Notes: generated by a model from the sequence alone, not told the origin. A stretch of 64,000 nt of DNA from Cyanobium sp. C1_MAG_00004 (GCA_027486935.1 JAIXOF010000134.1:1-64000), one strand, 5' to 3'; positions 36,355-45,391 are shown, counted from the first letter of the stretch. Translations and numbers: made by a program.

Positions 36355-37467
36355 TCAGACGGGCAGGGGCAACCCCAAACGGGTGAACAGGGGGCCGAAG
36401 TCGCAATGCTCGTCCACCAGACGCATCGCGTAGGTGGCCTTGACTCCTTCGTGCAGGCGCACATGGCCAAACGCATGCTCGATCACCTCGACGGTGGTGA
36501 GGGTGTCGTGCTCGACCTTGAGCAACGGGACCTCCAGCTCTTCGGCGCGGTTGATCAGCTGGGGCAGCGGCTCACCCACCCCCGTGAGGATCAGGCACTG
36601 GGTGGAGGCTTCCAGGGCCGCCAGCTGGATGTCGGTGCGGTCGGCACCGGTGACGACGGCCATGTTGCGGCGGCGGCGGAAGAACTCCATCGCGGCATTG
36701 ACGTTCATCGCCCCGATCGAGAGGGTCTCGACCAAAAGATCGAGCCGGTCCTGACAGCAGAGGACCCGGGCATCGAGCCGAGCCACCAGCTCCTCGACGG
36801 TGACGCTGCGCAGCAGCGGACTGCGGGGCAGCACCCCGTAGACCGGGATGCCCAGTCGGGCCAGGGCGGGGCAGACCTGGGCGCGGATGGCCTCGACGTC
36901 CTCGGGGGCGACGGCATTGAGCACGACCCCCGCCAGCAGGTCACCCAATTGGGCCCTGGCCTCAAGCAACGGCTCAACGCTGCGGGCGTCGCTCCAGGCG
37001 TGCACCAGCAGCACAGGAGCCTGAAGGTCTTGGGCCAGCTGCACCAGGCTGAGGCCATACAGCAGTCCCTCACTGAGCGTGCCGGCTGCTTCCAGCAGCA
37101 CCAATGCATCGGGCCCGAGGTCCTGCAGCTGCTGACGCACCGCCTGACAGGCGCTGTGGTCAGCTGGGCCGGCATCACCGTGCAGCAGCCGCTGGGTCGC
37201 CGAGTCGGCATCGAGCTGATGCAGCGAGGGCAGCAGGTGCTCAGGCGGCAGGCCGAGAATCGATCCGATGAAGCGCACATCGTCATCGATCAGCGCGTCC
37301 TGGCCGGCCGAGCCGGCGGTTTCCACGCTGGTGGCCAGAGGTTTCCCGACCCGCACACCCCGATCAGCGGCCAGCAGCTGCCGCAGCAGCCCCAGCACCA
37401 CCGCTGATTTGCCACCGAAGGCCTCGCAGGAACCGATCAGGAGGGTGGTCGGGAGATCTGGCTGCAT
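36355..37467 (-). CDS. Phosphotransacetylase-like protein (BioD-like plus DRTGG domain)
   Basis: The 370-residue soluble protein has an N-terminal BioD/CobQ-like P-loop (TLLIGSCEAFGGKSAVVLGLL) and a second part with a DRTGG-type motif region (SIGAMNVNAAMEFFRRRRNMAVVTGADRTDIQLAALE). This pair is the N-terminal half of large phosphate acetyltransferases and occurs as a stand-alone family in cyanobacteria, where catalysis of acetyl-P transfer is not expected because the C-terminal PTA domain is missing. A regulatory role is possible. It is 54 bases downstream of the start of the EbsA-like gene's 3' neighbour, on the same strand. Confidence 0.82.
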   Translation of the reverse strand: MQPDLPTTLLIGSCEAFGGKSAVVLGLLRQLLAADRGVRVGKPLATSVETAGSAGQDALIDDDVRFIGSILGLPPEHLLPSLHQLDADSATQRLLHGDAGPADHSACQAVRQQLQDLGPDALVLLEAAGTLSEGLLYGLSLVQLAQDLQAPVLLVHAWSDARSVEPLLEARAQLGDLLAGVVLNAVAPEDVEAIRAQVCPALARLGIPVYGVLPRSPLLRSVTVEELVARLDARVLCCQDRLDLLVETLSIGAMNVNAAMEFFRRRRNMAVVTGADRTDIQLAALEASTQCLILTGVGEPLPQLINRAEELEVPLLKVEHDTLTTVEVIEHAFGHVRLHEGVKATYAMRLVDEHCDFGPLFTRLGLPLPV

Positions 37468-37501
37468 CAGGGATCTCCCGAACCCATCGGTTCAGTTCAA
37501 T

Positions 37502-37912
37502 TTAGGAGGCGGGTTCCTCGCCCAGGATCAACCAACGCCAGAAACTGTCGGGCAGGTCAGGGCCATGGGGGTTGCCACTGGCGCCTGCCAGCCAGACCAG
37601 CAGCCGCTGGGCCGGCACCGTGAAGGTGTAATGAACCGCCGGCGAGCGGGGAAAACTGAGGTCGCAGCTGCTGGGTTCGGCTGGGGCTGCCGCCCCGCTC
37701 CAGCGCAGCAGGTAGGGATGGCTGCGGCCGTCCTGCAGCGGCCGTTCACCAATGAACTGGCCCTGCAGCAGGATCTGCAGAGCCGGTTCCAGACCCGCAC
37801 CCAGGTTGCCCAGATAGGGGGCAAACAGGGGAACCAGGGCCGCCACCGAGGGCACTGCTGCAGAACTGGGGCTGGAACCGGCGTCCACCGCTCTGGTCAC
37901 GATCTGTCCCAT
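37502..37912 (-). CDS. EbsA-like small protein (type IV pilus/biofilm)
   Basis: The 136-residue protein has the pattern PLFAPYLGNLGAGLEPALQILL, GQFIGERPLQDG, HPYLLRW and a SPAVHYTFTVPAQRLLVWLA end, which matches cyanobacterial EbsA, a small protein required for type IV pilus assembly and biofilm self-suppression in Synechococcus elongatus. The match is from memory of the pattern, not an alignment. No signal peptide is seen. It sits upstream of the phosphotransacetylase-like gene on the same strand, 34 bp apart, and is divergent from the SDR gene by 32 bp. Confidence 0.5.
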   Translation of the reverse strand: MGQIVTRAVDAGSSPSSAAVPSVAALVPLFAPYLGNLGAGLEPALQILLQGQFIGERPLQDGRSHPYLLRWSGAAAPAEPSSCDLSFPRSPAVHYTFTVPAQRLLVWLAGASGNPHGPDLPDSFWRWLILGEEPAS

Positions 37913-37944
37913 GCTGGCGCCCCAGCTCCCTGCTGCGCCAGTCC

Positions 37945-38667
37945 ATGCACCAACGCGAGATCACGGTGGCCGTGACCGGCGCCAGCGGCGCCCTGGGCCG
38001 GGCCCTGCTGCAGCGCTGGCATCGCCGCGGGGCACGGCTGATCGCCCTGACCCACAGCCAGGCACCGCTTGAGCTGCAGGCCGATGACGGCAGCTCAATC
38101 CCGTTGCGGCAGCTGTGCTGGCAGGTGGGACAGGAACAGGCTCTGCTGAGCCAGCTGCAGGAGGTCGATGTGCTGGTGCTCAACCATGGCATCAACCTGC
38201 AACAGCAGCGCAGTGTTGAAGCCACGGCCCAGAGCCTCGAGGTCAATGCCCTGAGCAGCTGGCGGTTGCTCGAGGGGTTTGCTGCCCAGGTGGCTGCCCG
38301 CAGCGCCGCCACAGGCGCCGCCCGCCCCCGGCCCGAGATCTGGGTCAACACCTCAGAAGCCGAGATCGAACCGGCCTTCAGCCCCCTGTATGAGATCAGC
38401 AAACGGCTGCTGGGGCAGTTGCTGAGCCTGCGCAGCCTGGATCTGTCAGGCCAGGTGCGGCTGCGCCGCCTGGTGCTGGGCCCGTTTCGCTCGGCGCTGA
38501 ACCCGGTGGGGCTGATGCCGGTGGGATTCGTCGCCGATCAGGTGCTGCTGCAGGCCTCGTGGGGGTGCAACCTGATCGTGGTCACCCCCAACCCGCTGAT
38601 TTATGTGGTGATGCCCCTGACCACCCTGGGGCGCTGGGCCTACAACAGCCTGCTGACCCGGCCCTAG
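37945..38667 (+). CDS. SDR-family NAD(P)-dependent oxidoreductase
   Basis: The 240-residue short-chain dehydrogenase-like protein has a dinucleotide motif [14 protein letters not shown] (residues 9-22) and LNHGINLQQ in the NNAG place. The catalytic Tyr/Lys motif appears as YEISKRLLG (Tyr with Lys four residues later), preceded by a Ser/Thr in VNTSEAEIE. It ends with a hydrophobic C-terminal stretch ([19 protein letters not shown]). The substrate is unknown. Its stop overlaps the convergent map gene by 4 bases. Confidence 0.78.
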   Translation: MHQREITVAVTGASGALGRALLQRWHRRGARLIALTHSQAPLELQADDGSSIPLRQLCWQVGQEQALLSQLQEVDVLVLNHGINLQQQRSVEATAQSLEVNALSSWRLLEGFAAQVAARSAATGAARPRPEIWVNTSEAEIEPAFSPLYEISKRLLGQLLSLRSLDLSGQVRLRRLVLGPFRSALNPVGLMPVGFVADQVLLQASWGCNLIVVTPNPLIYVVMPLTTLGRWAYNSLLTRP

Positions 38668-39527
38668 AAGCTGCGATCGGTGAGGATCTCGCAACCGTCG
38701 CTGGTGACGGCGATGGTGTGCTCCCACTGGGCCGAGAGGCTGCCGTCGACCGTGACCACAGTCCAGCGGTCCCGCAGGGTGCGGCAGGCCTTGCTGCCGG
38801 CGTTGAGGATCGGCTCGACCGCCAGGGTCATGCCGGGCCGCAGCTTCATGTTGGGCAGATCGGCGGTGCGGTAGTTGAACACCGAAGGCTCTTCGTGCAG
38901 GTTGCGACCGACACCGTGACCGGTGTAGTCCTCCACAACCGCGAAACCATGGGCTTCGACGTGGTCCTGCACGGCCCCAGCGATGTCCAGCAGGGTGTTG
39001 CCGGCCTTGATGCGGGCCAGGCCCTTCATCAGCGATTCCTGGGCCACCCTGGCCAGATCCCTGGCGTGTTCTGGGGTCTCATCACCGACGCAGATCGTGA
39101 TGCAGCTGTCGCCGTGGTAGCCGTCGAAATAGGCGCCCGTATCAACCTTGAGCAGGTCGCCGGCCTTGATCACCCGCTTGCTGCTGGGAATGCCGTGCAC
39201 CACCTCGTTGTTGATCGAGGCGCAGATGCTGGCTGGGAAACCGTGATACCCCTTGAAGCTGGGGGTGGCACCCAGATCGCGGATGCGGCGCTCGGCATGG
39301 GCATCCAAATCACCGGTGGTCATGCCTGGGGCGACCAGCTGCTCGATCTCGCGCAGCACGGTGGCGACGATGCGGCTGGCCCTGGCCATGGTGGCGAGTT
39401 CACGGGCCGATTTGATCTCGACCCCACGGCGCGATTTCTGAATGCGGGGACCCGTCTCGGTCACCACCGCTGAGCCGGCTGCGGTCGTCCCGCGTGTGCT
39501 GGCCAACAGATCCGCAAACAGATTCAT
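38664..39527 (-). CDS. map: Type I methionine aminopeptidase
   Basis: The 287-residue enzyme removes the N-terminal Met of nascent proteins. All metal ligands are visible in their usual motifs: [16 protein letters not shown] (two Asp), [12 protein letters not shown] (His), AVEPILNAG (Glu) and WEHTIAV (Glu). An N-terminal extension of about 35 residues (before [14 protein letters not shown]) is longer than the E. coli enzyme, as in cyanobacterial homologues. It is convergent with the SDR gene and divergent from the next plus-strand gene. Confidence 0.95.
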   Translation of the reverse strand: MNLFADLLASTRGTTAAGSAVVTETGPRIQKSRRGVEIKSARELATMARASRIVATVLREIEQLVAPGMTTGDLDAHAERRIRDLGATPSFKGYHGFPASICASINNEVVHGIPSSKRVIKAGDLLKVDTGAYFDGYHGDSCITICVGDETPEHARDLARVAQESLMKGLARIKAGNTLLDIAGAVQDHVEAHGFAVVEDYTGHGVGRNLHEEPSVFNYRTADLPNMKLRPGMTLAVEPILNAGSKACRTLRDRWTVVTVDGSLSAQWEHTIAVTSDGCEILTDRSF

Positions 39528-39616
39528 GTCCGACCCACAAACCGCATTGGCAGCAAGCTAACAACGCCGCACCGAGCCTGCCGCGCGGCGCACCTCACCG
39601 CTGCCTTCCCCCTTGC

Positions 39617-39970
39617 GTGACCGTGTCAGAGGACGCCGCCGCCCGCCCCCGTCGCCCGACGCGCCCATGGGCGGCTCGACTGCGCGACCTGCACGCCAGC
39701 CTGGCTCCGTTCGTCCTGTTGCCCCTGCTGCTGACCGTGAGCAGCGGCGTCGGTTACCGGCTGCTGCGCGACTGGGGCGGCCTGGATCGCCAGGCCAGCC
39801 ATGTGCTGATGGTGCTGCACGAGGGCGAGTGGCTGCGCCGCTGGCTGGGGCCAACGGGCGAAACCCTGTATGTGCTGCTCAACGGCCTGGGGCTGCTGTG
39901 GATGCTGGCCACCGGCGCCGCCCTGGCCTGGCGGCGGCTGCGGCGACAGCTGGAACGGGGGGCACCCTGA
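39617..39970 (+). CDS. Small PepSY-associated membrane-helix protein
   Basis: The approximately 117-residue protein has two hydrophobic helices. It starts at GTG 39617 (VTVSEDAA), or the GTG two codons on; the open frame upstream is not supported. The pattern [35 protein letters not shown] and [24 protein letters not shown] fits the PepSY-associated membrane helices of heme/iron-reductase-like proteins. Only the membrane part is present, without a PepSY domain. It is 41 bases upstream of rplS. Confidence 0.7.
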   Translation: MTVSEDAAARPRRPTRPWAARLRDLHASLAPFVLLPLLLTVSSGVGYRLLRDWGGLDRQASHVLMVLHEGEWLRRWLGPTGETLYVLLNGLGLLWMLATGAALAWRRLRRQLERGAP

Positions 39971-40011
39971 GCCGGTACACTGGTGGTTTGGCCAGGGAAA
40001 CGGGGGCAGCA

Positions 40012-40512
40012 ATGGCAGAGACGCCGACACCAGAGTCGACCCAAGAGGACGCGGTGAGCACCATCGACACAGCCGTGGAGAGCGGTAGCGACACCAGCGC
40101 TGTTGCCACAGCCGTGGCCGAACAGCCAGCGGCAGCCAAGGCCATCACCGGCAAACTGAGCGCCCAGGATCTGATCCGGGCCTTCGAGGCCGAGCAGCTC
40201 AAGAGCGACCTGCCCGAGATTTACGTGGGCGACACCGTCAAGGTGGGCGTGCGCATCCGCGAAGGCAACAAGGAGCGGGTTCAGCCCTATGAGGGCGTGG
40301 TCATCGCCAAGCGCCACGGTGGTCTCAACGAGACCATCACGGTCCGACGCATCTTCCAGGGCGTCGGTGTCGAGCGGGTGTTCATGTTGCACAGCCCCCA
40401 GGTGGCTTCCGTCAAGGTCGAACGACGCGGTAAGGTGCGCCGGGCGAAGCTGTTCTATCTGCGCGACCGGGTGGGTAAAGCCACTCGCGTGAAGCAGCGC
40501 TTCGACCGCTGA
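40012..40512 (+). CDS. rplS: 50S ribosomal protein L19
   Basis: The 166-residue protein has an L19 core at about 48-166: [43 protein letters not shown], and a C-terminal [21 protein letters not shown]. The N-terminal 45 residues are an acidic Ala/Thr/Ser-rich extension ([16 protein letters not shown]) absent from E. coli L19. The ATG at 40012 is preceded by a candidate -10-like TACACT at 39976-39981, which would give a short 5' leader. It is needed at the 30S-50S interface. A tRNA-Trp gene follows 61 bases downstream. Confidence 0.96.
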   Translation: MAETPTPESTQEDAVSTIDTAVESGSDTSAVATAVAEQPAAAKAITGKLSAQDLIRAFEAEQLKSDLPEIYVGDTVKVGVRIREGNKERVQPYEGVVIAKRHGGLNETITVRRIFQGVGVERVFMLHSPQVASVKVERRGKVRRAKLFYLRDRVGKATRVKQRFDR

Positions 40513-40573
40513 TTCACAGCCCTGGGGTTTCCCCATCTGTGCTTCATCTGTGCTTCCAGGAGGCATCGGCCCT

Positions 40574-40646
40574 GCGCCGTTAGTTCAGTTGGTAGAACGC
40601 AGGTCTCCAAAACCTGATGTCGGGGGTTCAAGTCCTCCACGGCGCG
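40574..40646 (+). tRNA. trnW: tRNA-Trp (CCA)
   Basis: The 73-base cloverleaf has acceptor stem GCGCCGT/ACGGCGC with discriminator G, a D-loop GTTCAGTTGGTAGAAC, anticodon loop CTCCAAA reading CCA, and T-arm GGGGGTTCAAGTCCTCC. The 3' CCA is not encoded. It sits between rplS and the hyper-conserved protein gene. Confidence 0.95.
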
Positions 40647-40682
40647 TTCGATGCCTCCACCTGCTGTTTCGTGGTTCCGAAC

Positions 40683-40871
40683 ATGGAGTTGGATCTACAA
40701 CCCGGTGATGTGGTCAAGGTGCTGGAGTCGGCTGCGCTTGGTTGGGTGCGGGCCCGGGTGATCCGTGTCAAATCGGGTGGTCGCGTGGTCGTTCAAAGCG
40801 ACCAGGGACGTGAATTCACGGCCCGCGGCAACCAGGTGCGCCTGATCGAACCAGCCGGATTCAGACCCTGA
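40683..40871 (+). CDS. Prochlorococcus/Synechococcus hyper-conserved protein (PSHCP)
   Basis: The 62-residue basic protein begins MELDLQPGDVVKVLESAALG and ends RLIEPAGFRP. The ATG at 40683 is chosen because it gives exactly the 62-residue length of the hyper-conserved protein found almost unchanged in Prochlorococcus and marine Synechococcus. The SH3/Tudor-like beta barrel (GWVRARVIRVKSGGRVVVQSD) and reported nucleic-acid binding suggest a role in translation or RNA handling. Its position between tRNA-Trp and tRNA-Asp/gltX fits that. It is strong evidence for the picocyanobacterial lineage of this window. Confidence 0.9.
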   Translation: MELDLQPGDVVKVLESAALGWVRARVIRVKSGGRVVVQSDQGREFTARGNQVRLIEPAGFRP

Positions 40872-40887
40872 TCCAGGGATGATCGAC

Positions 40888-40922
40888 GTCCCTCCAGCCA
40901 ACGATTCAGTTGACGGAGGGAC
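40888..40922 (+). terminator. Strong stem-loop after the hyper-conserved protein gene
   Basis: An inverted repeat pairs GTCCCTCC (40888-40895) with GGAGGGAC (40915-40922), with a further CAAC/GTTG inner stem around a short loop. It lies just after the PSHCP stop and before tRNA-Asp. No T-run follows directly, so it may be a factor-assisted terminator or an RNA-processing or stability hairpin. Confidence 0.45.
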
Positions 40923-40983
40923 CGCCGATCACGGATACTTTTGAAGTCGTCCAGACGACACCAGCCAGGCCAAAAGCCTTTCT

Positions 40984-41057
40984 GGGACTGTAGTTCAATC
41001 GGTTAGAGCACCGCCCTGTCACGGCGGAAGTTGCGGGTTCGAGCCCCGTCAGTCCCG
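40984..41057 (+). tRNA. trnD: tRNA-Asp (GTC)
   Basis: The 74-base cloverleaf has acceptor GGGACTG/CAGTCCC with discriminator G, D-arm GTTCAATCGGTTAGAGC, anticodon loop CTGTCAC reading GTC, and T-arm TGCGGGTTCGAGCCCCG. The 3' CCA is not encoded. gltX starts 27 bases downstream, so the two may share a transcript. Confidence 0.95.
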
Positions 41058-41084
41058 TTTCCAATTCGAATCGTTTCCGTCCCC

Positions 41085-42548
41085 ATGGTGGCCGCTTCCG
41101 ATTCCCACGTGCGCGTTCGCCTGGCCCCAAGCCCGACAGGCACCCTGCACATCGGCACGGCCCGCACAGCCGTGTTCAATTGGCTGTTCGCACGGCGACA
41201 GGGCGGCAGCTTTCTGCTGCGCATCGAAGACACCGACAGGGCGCGCAGCAAAGACGAATACACCGCCAACATCCTTGAGGGTCTGCAATGGCTGGGGCTC
41301 AACTGGGATGAGGAGCCCGTCATTCAGAGCGCCCGCATCGAGCGCCACCGCACCGCAATTCAACAGTTGCTGGACAGCGGCCATGCCTACCGCTGCTACG
41401 CCAGCGACGACGAGTTGACCGCCATGCGCGAGGCCCAGGCTGCTGCCAAGCAGGCCCCGCGCTACGACAACCGCCACCGCAACCTCAGTCCCGAGCAGCA
41501 GCAGGCCTACATCACCGAGGGCCGGGAGGCGGTGGTGCGCTTCAGGATCGACGACAACGCCGTGATCACCTGGAACGACCTGGTGCGCGGCCCGATGCGC
41601 TGGAGCGGCAGCGATCTGGGCGGCGACATGGTGATCGCCCGCCGCGCTCCCACAGACCAGATCGGCGATCCCCTTTACAACCTGGTGGTGGTGGTGGATG
41701 ACGCTGCCATGGCGATCAGCCACGTGATCCGCGGCGAGGACCACATCGCCAACACCGCCAAGCAATTGCTGCTCTACGAGGCCCTGGGCGAACCGGCGCC
41801 GGTGTTTGCCCACACCCCGTTGATCCTCAACCAGGAGGGCAAAAAGCTCTCCAAGCGCGATGGGGTCACCTCGGTCAGCGACTTCAGGGAGATGGGCTAC
41901 ACGGCCGAGGCCCTGGCCAATTACATGACCCTGCTGGGCTGGTCGCCGCCTGAGGGCATGGGCGAGCGCTTCAGCCTGGCCGAGGCCGCAACGGTGTTTG
42001 GTTTTGACCGGGTCAACAAGGCCGGAGCCCGCTTTGACTGGGACAAGCTCAACTGGCTGAACGGCCAGGTGCTGCATGCCCTGCCGCCCAAGACCCTGCG
42101 GGACCAGCTGGCGCCCCTTTGGGCCCAACGGGGATGGGGAACCGCTGGCCCCACAGCCGACCCCCAGTGGCAACTGGACCTGACCACCCTGCTGGGTCCC
42201 TCGCTGACCCTGTTGGCCGACGGGCTCGACCAGGCCCAGCCCTTTTTCTGCTGCCCAGAGCTCAACGAGGCCGCCCGCGCCCAGCTCGACCTTGAAGGTG
42301 CCAGGCCGGGTCTGGCTGCCCTGCTTGCAGCCCTGGAACAGCTCCCTGCCGAGGCCCCCCTGGACACTGCTACAGCCCAGCAGTTGCTGGGCGATGCGGT
42401 CACCGCGGCCGGGATCAAAAAGGGCCTGCTGATGAAATCCCTGCGCGCGGCCCTGCTAGGCAGCCTCCAGGGTCCAGACCTGCAGGAAACCTGGCTACTG
42501 CTGCACCGGCTCGGCGAGGACAGAACCCGCATCGCCCGCTGCCTGTGA
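41085..42548 (+). CDS. gltX: Glutamyl-tRNA synthetase
   Basis: The 487-residue class I synthetase charges tRNA-Glu, and in cyanobacteria also supplies Glu-tRNA for tetrapyrrole synthesis and for the GatCAB route. The HIGH-like motif is in [15 protein letters not shown] (residues 13-27), and KLSKRDG gives the KMSKS-like loop (about 250). The start ATG at 41085 follows tRNA-Asp. The C-terminal anticodon-binding domain is complete. The 3' end overlaps the convergent antiporter gene by 54 bp. Confidence 0.96.
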   Translation: MVAASDSHVRVRLAPSPTGTLHIGTARTAVFNWLFARRQGGSFLLRIEDTDRARSKDEYTANILEGLQWLGLNWDEEPVIQSARIERHRTAIQQLLDSGHAYRCYASDDELTAMREAQAAAKQAPRYDNRHRNLSPEQQQAYITEGREAVVRFRIDDNAVITWNDLVRGPMRWSGSDLGGDMVIARRAPTDQIGDPLYNLVVVVDDAAMAISHVIRGEDHIANTAKQLLLYEALGEPAPVFAHTPLILNQEGKKLSKRDGVTSVSDFREMGYTAEALANYMTLLGWSPPEGMGERFSLAEAATVFGFDRVNKAGARFDWDKLNWLNGQVLHALPPKTLRDQLAPLWAQRGWGTAGPTADPQWQLDLTTLLGPSLTLLADGLDQAQPFFCCPELNEAARAQLDLEGARPGLAALLAALEQLPAEAPLDTATAQQLLGDAVTAAGIKKGLLMKSLRAALLGSLQGPDLQETWLLLHRLGEDRTRIARCL

Positions 42549-43763
42549 GCCGGCCTCTGCGGCATCAGCCGCAGGCGCAACCAGCCCCAACCGCGTCGCC
42601 AGGGGACCGGCACTGAGCCCCTGCAGGCCCACGGTCATCAGGATCGTCAGGAACACCAGGCCCTGCAGCCGGCCGGCGCCGATGACCCCGGCTTCCTCAA
42701 GCCGGATCGAGAACAGGGCCGCCACAGCTGCGGTCACGATGCCCCGGGGCGCCAGCCAGGCCATCAGCAGCTTTTCAGACCAGGAGAATGGCAGGCCCCA
42801 GGTGGCCAGGCCGATCGCCAGGGGCCGCTGCACCAGCATCAGCGCCAACACGCAGGCCACACCGCCCCAGCCCAGGGGGCTGAGTTCGGCCCAGCTGACA
42901 TCGGCCGCCAGCAGTGGAAACAGCATCGTGATCGCCAACATCGCCAGCTGACGAATCAGGTCGTCGAGTTCGCTGGCCTCGGTGTCAAGGCGGCGGCCCA
43001 CCACCACCCCTGCCGCCACCGCTGCCGGCAGGCCCGATTCGGGCAACACCTGTTCGCAGAGCGAAAACATCAGAAACACCACCCCCAGGCTCAGCTGCAG
43101 CCGCAGGGGCGCCGCCGAGGCCTCGGGGATGCGCCGCAGGGCTGCCGTCAGCAACCAGCCACAGGCGGCGCCCACGGCCACCCCACCCAGCAACCGTTCG
43201 AGCAGCCCCAGCACCAGCTCGCGCCAGCCGTGCAGATTGCCAAGCACCAGCTCGAGCAGCAGCAGGGCCAGCACCGCGCCGATGGGCTCGAGCACCAGAC
43301 CCTCGCCTTCGAGCACCTCGCCCAGGGGCGCCCGCAACCGGATCTGCTGCACCAGGGGGTTGACCACCGTGGGACCGGTGGCCAGCACGATGGCGCTGAA
43401 CACCGCCGCCAGGGGCCAGCTCAGCCCCGCCAGGGTGTGGGCCGCCAGCAGACCGCCGGCCACCGCCAGCACCAACCGCACCACCACGATGCGCAGCACC
43501 GTGAGCTTGAGCGCATCGCCCGGCAGCTTCAGGTTGATGCCCCCGTCAAACAGCACCAGGCTGACCAACAGACCCACCACCGTTTCAAGGCCGATGCCCA
43601 GGTCGAGGGGCTCGACCAGATGAAGACCCGAGCGACCGATCAACAGGCCGGCCGACAGCAGCAGCACCACACCGGGCAGACCGCTCAGCCAGGCGAGGGC
43701 CTGGGCCATCGCGCCGGCAAAGACCGTGACCCCCCAAAGGACGCCCAGCCGCTCAGGGGTCAT
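42495..43763 (-). CDS. CPA1-family cation:proton antiporter
   Basis: The 422-residue membrane protein has about 11-12 hydrophobic segments. The ion-site helix motif reads [10 protein letters not shown] (about 128-137), and the following helix [13 protein letters not shown] (152-164), close to cyanobacterial NhaS2-type proteins that have EGEG and an acidic residue before I-G. Here that position is Glu159-Pro160 rather than Asn-Asp. A late [16 protein letters not shown] helix is typical of the family. It exchanges Na+ or K+ for H+. It starts just inside the small hypothetical gene upstream (stop/start overlap). Confidence 0.88.
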   Translation of the reverse strand: MTPERLGVLWGVTVFAGAMAQALAWLSGLPGVVLLLSAGLLIGRSGLHLVEPLDLGIGLETVVGLLVSLVLFDGGINLKLPGDALKLTVLRIVVVRLVLAVAGGLLAAHTLAGLSWPLAAVFSAIVLATGPTVVNPLVQQIRLRAPLGEVLEGEGLVLEPIGAVLALLLLELVLGNLHGWRELVLGLLERLLGGVAVGAACGWLLTAALRRIPEASAAPLRLQLSLGVVFLMFSLCEQVLPESGLPAAVAAGVVVGRRLDTEASELDDLIRQLAMLAITMLFPLLAADVSWAELSPLGWGGVACVLALMLVQRPLAIGLATWGLPFSWSEKLLMAWLAPRGIVTAAVAALFSIRLEEAGVIGAGRLQGLVFLTILMTVGLQGLSAGPLATRLGLVAPAADAAEAGSQAAGDAGSVLAEPVQQ

Positions 43764-44002
43764 TCCTCGAGGCCGTTGTATTGGGGCTCAACCCGGATGG
43801 CGATCACGGCGCTGGGCCGCAGCACCAGGTACTCGCCCTCCATCTCTGAGATCGGCACGTTGACAAAGGCATCGGCCGCCGAGGCCGTCAGCACACCGCC
43901 ATACCACTGTTGAAAGGCCTCCAGGCTGGCGAAATGCACCACTTCGCTCTGGCCGCCGCTCAGATGCAGGTGGATGGCATAACGACGCGGGGTACGGGCC
44001 AT
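43760..44002 (-). CDS. Small conserved cyanobacterial hypothetical protein
   Basis: The 80-residue soluble protein starts at the ATG at 44002 (MARTPRRYAIHLHLS). The sequence alternates short strands (SEVVHFASLEAFQQWYGG, FVNVPISEMEGEYLVLRPSAVIAIRVEP), suggesting a small alpha/beta domain. Its stop overlaps the start of the antiporter gene (ATGA), and its 5' end overlaps the DUF1643 gene by 43 bases, giving a three-gene minus-strand unit. No known domain was recognised. Confidence 0.65.
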   Translation of the reverse strand: MARTPRRYAIHLHLSGGQSEVVHFASLEAFQQWYGGVLTASAADAFVNVPISEMEGEYLVLRPSAVIAIRVEPQYNGLEE

Positions 44003-44628
44003 GGGCCGTCGGCATGGTGCCCACACAATGGCCCATGGCCACAGCTTTGGGCCAGGGCCAGCCGCTGGGGCTGCAGGGCTGCGGCGGCATAGAGCGGATG
44101 GCGGGGCTGCCCCTGCGCCGTCAGGCCCAGGCCCAGCAGCCGGTTCGCAAGCCGGGGCTCAGCCACCAGGGCCTGCTGCAACAGCGCCAGCACCTGCCGG
44201 TCGCGACCGCGCCAGGCACCCAGGTTGCCCCAACCCAGCCAGATGGCGGCGGCCTGCCCGTTCAGGGCCCGTTGCAGCCAGAGGTCGTTGTCTGGTCCCA
44301 CCGGATCGGCAGCCCGCTTCAGCAGCGCCGGGCTGGGGCTGATGCGGGCAAACAGGTTGAGCACCGTCACTGAGCCAAACCCCCACTGACGCGCGAAACC
44401 CACGATCCGGCGCAGGGTCGGATCGTCCCGCTCAGCATCGGCGCGGGATGGGTTCAGCCCGATGAACACCAGGGGCGGCAACCCTGGCTGCCACTGACGC
44501 TGCAGTGACCAGCGGTAGTGGCGGCAGGGACTCAAGGCTGCCTCCGCGTTGAGGAAAGGCTGCAAGCTCACACCGGGATCAGCCGCGACGCGGCGGCGAC
44601 ACCAGCTCAGGCTCAGTGAGGGTGACAC
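43960..44628 (-). CDS. DUF1643-family protein
   Basis: The 222-residue protein begins at a GTG (44628). The DUF1643 pattern is clear: LVFIGLNPSRADAERDDPTLRRIVGFARQWGFGSVTVLNLFA, then GPDNDLWLQ and IWLGWGNLGAW. The family is soluble with unknown function and often occurs beside mobile or defence genes, though here the neighbours look like housekeeping genes. Its 3' end overlaps the 5' end of the small hypothetical gene. It is divergent from the MNT-HEPN pair by 35 bp. Confidence 0.82.
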   Translation of the reverse strand: MSPSLSLSWCRRRVAADPGVSLQPFLNAEAALSPCRHYRWSLQRQWQPGLPPLVFIGLNPSRADAERDDPTLRRIVGFARQWGFGSVTVLNLFARISPSPALLKRAADPVGPDNDLWLQRALNGQAAAIWLGWGNLGAWRGRDRQVLALLQQALVAEPRLANRLLGLGLTAQGQPRHPLYAAAALQPQRLALAQSCGHGPLCGHHADGPWPVPRVVMPSTCI

Positions 44629-44663
44629 GCATGGCTCAAGGAGGGGAGCCCTAACCTGGCCCC

Positions 44664-45002
44664 ATGCCCACTCTGGCCGCCATTCGCGAGCAGCGCCGCA
44701 GCGAGCGCCTCAGCGTCCTGCGCCAGGGAGTCAGGGCTTTGGCAGCCGCCTCCCCGCAAACCCAGGTGTGGCTGTTCGGCTCCCTGGCCCGCGGCGACTG
44801 GGATGCCTATTCCGATGTCGACCTGCTGGCGATTGCTCCGGCCAAACCGGAGGCTGAAGCCCTGGCCGATGCCCTGCTGGCAGCCCAGCTGGGCGATGAC
44901 GTGCTGGCCATGACCCTGGATCGCTGGGAGCAACTGCTCAGCAGCGAGGAGCCCTACTGGCGTGAAATCAGGCAGGAAGCCATCCGCCTCGATGCGCCAT
45001 GA
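44664..45002 (+). CDS. MNT-type nucleotidyltransferase (antitoxin-like)
   Basis: The 112-residue minimal nucleotidyltransferase has the signature GSLARGDWDAYSDVDLLAI (GS...DxD, residues 40-56). In MNT-HEPN modules such proteins AMPylate the partner HEPN ribonuclease and neutralise it. The stop overlaps the start of the HEPN gene (ATGA), as usual for this module. The C-terminal DDVLAMTLDRWEQLLSSEEPYWREI is typical. The operon lies immediately upstream of polA, only 21 bases from its GTG. Confidence 0.85.
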   Translation: MPTLAAIREQRRSERLSVLRQGVRALAAASPQTQVWLFGSLARGDWDAYSDVDLLAIAPAKPEAEALADALLAAQLGDDVLAMTLDRWEQLLSSEEPYWREIRQEAIRLDAP

Positions 45003-45391
45003 CCCCGCGCGCCGAAGCCTGGCTGCGGCAGGCCCGGAACGACCTGGAGGCCGCTCAGGTCACCGCCCAGGCCGGCTTTCATGCCCAGGCCTGCTATCTG
45101 GCAGGCCAGGCTGCTGAAAAAGCCCTCAAAGCCGCCATCGTCGCGACCGGCAGCACACCGCCCCACAGCCACTCCCTGGAGCGCCTGGTGACGTTGCTGC
45201 GCGAGCAGGGCATCAGCACCGAACCGCTGGAAGGCCTTCACCTCAAGGCCCTGACCCGCATGAACAGCGAGACCCGTTACCCCCACGGCGATGAAGCACC
45301 GGCCGATCTGTTTGATGCCAACGACACAGCACAGGCCCTGCTGACCGCCGAGCGGGTTGTGCAGATCGCAGCCGCACATCTGGCAGGCTGA
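44999..45391 (+). CDS. HEPN-domain protein (toxin-like partner)
   Basis: The 130-residue four-helix HEPN protein begins MTPRAEAWLRQARNDLEAAQ and has HAQACYLAGQAAEKALKA, the usual substrate-helix motif, then SHSLERLVTLL. The C-terminal catalytic motif reads RMNSETRYPHG, the TRYP-type variant rather than RX4-6H, so RNase activity is uncertain. It is coupled to the MNT gene by a 4-base overlap. The pair may be a toxin-antitoxin module or a regulatory nucleotidyl-transfer system. Confidence 0.85.
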   Translation: MTPRAEAWLRQARNDLEAAQVTAQAGFHAQACYLAGQAAEKALKAAIVATGSTPPHSHSLERLVTLLREQGISTEPLEGLHLKALTRMNSETRYPHGDEAPADLFDANDTAQALLTAERVVQIAAAHLAG

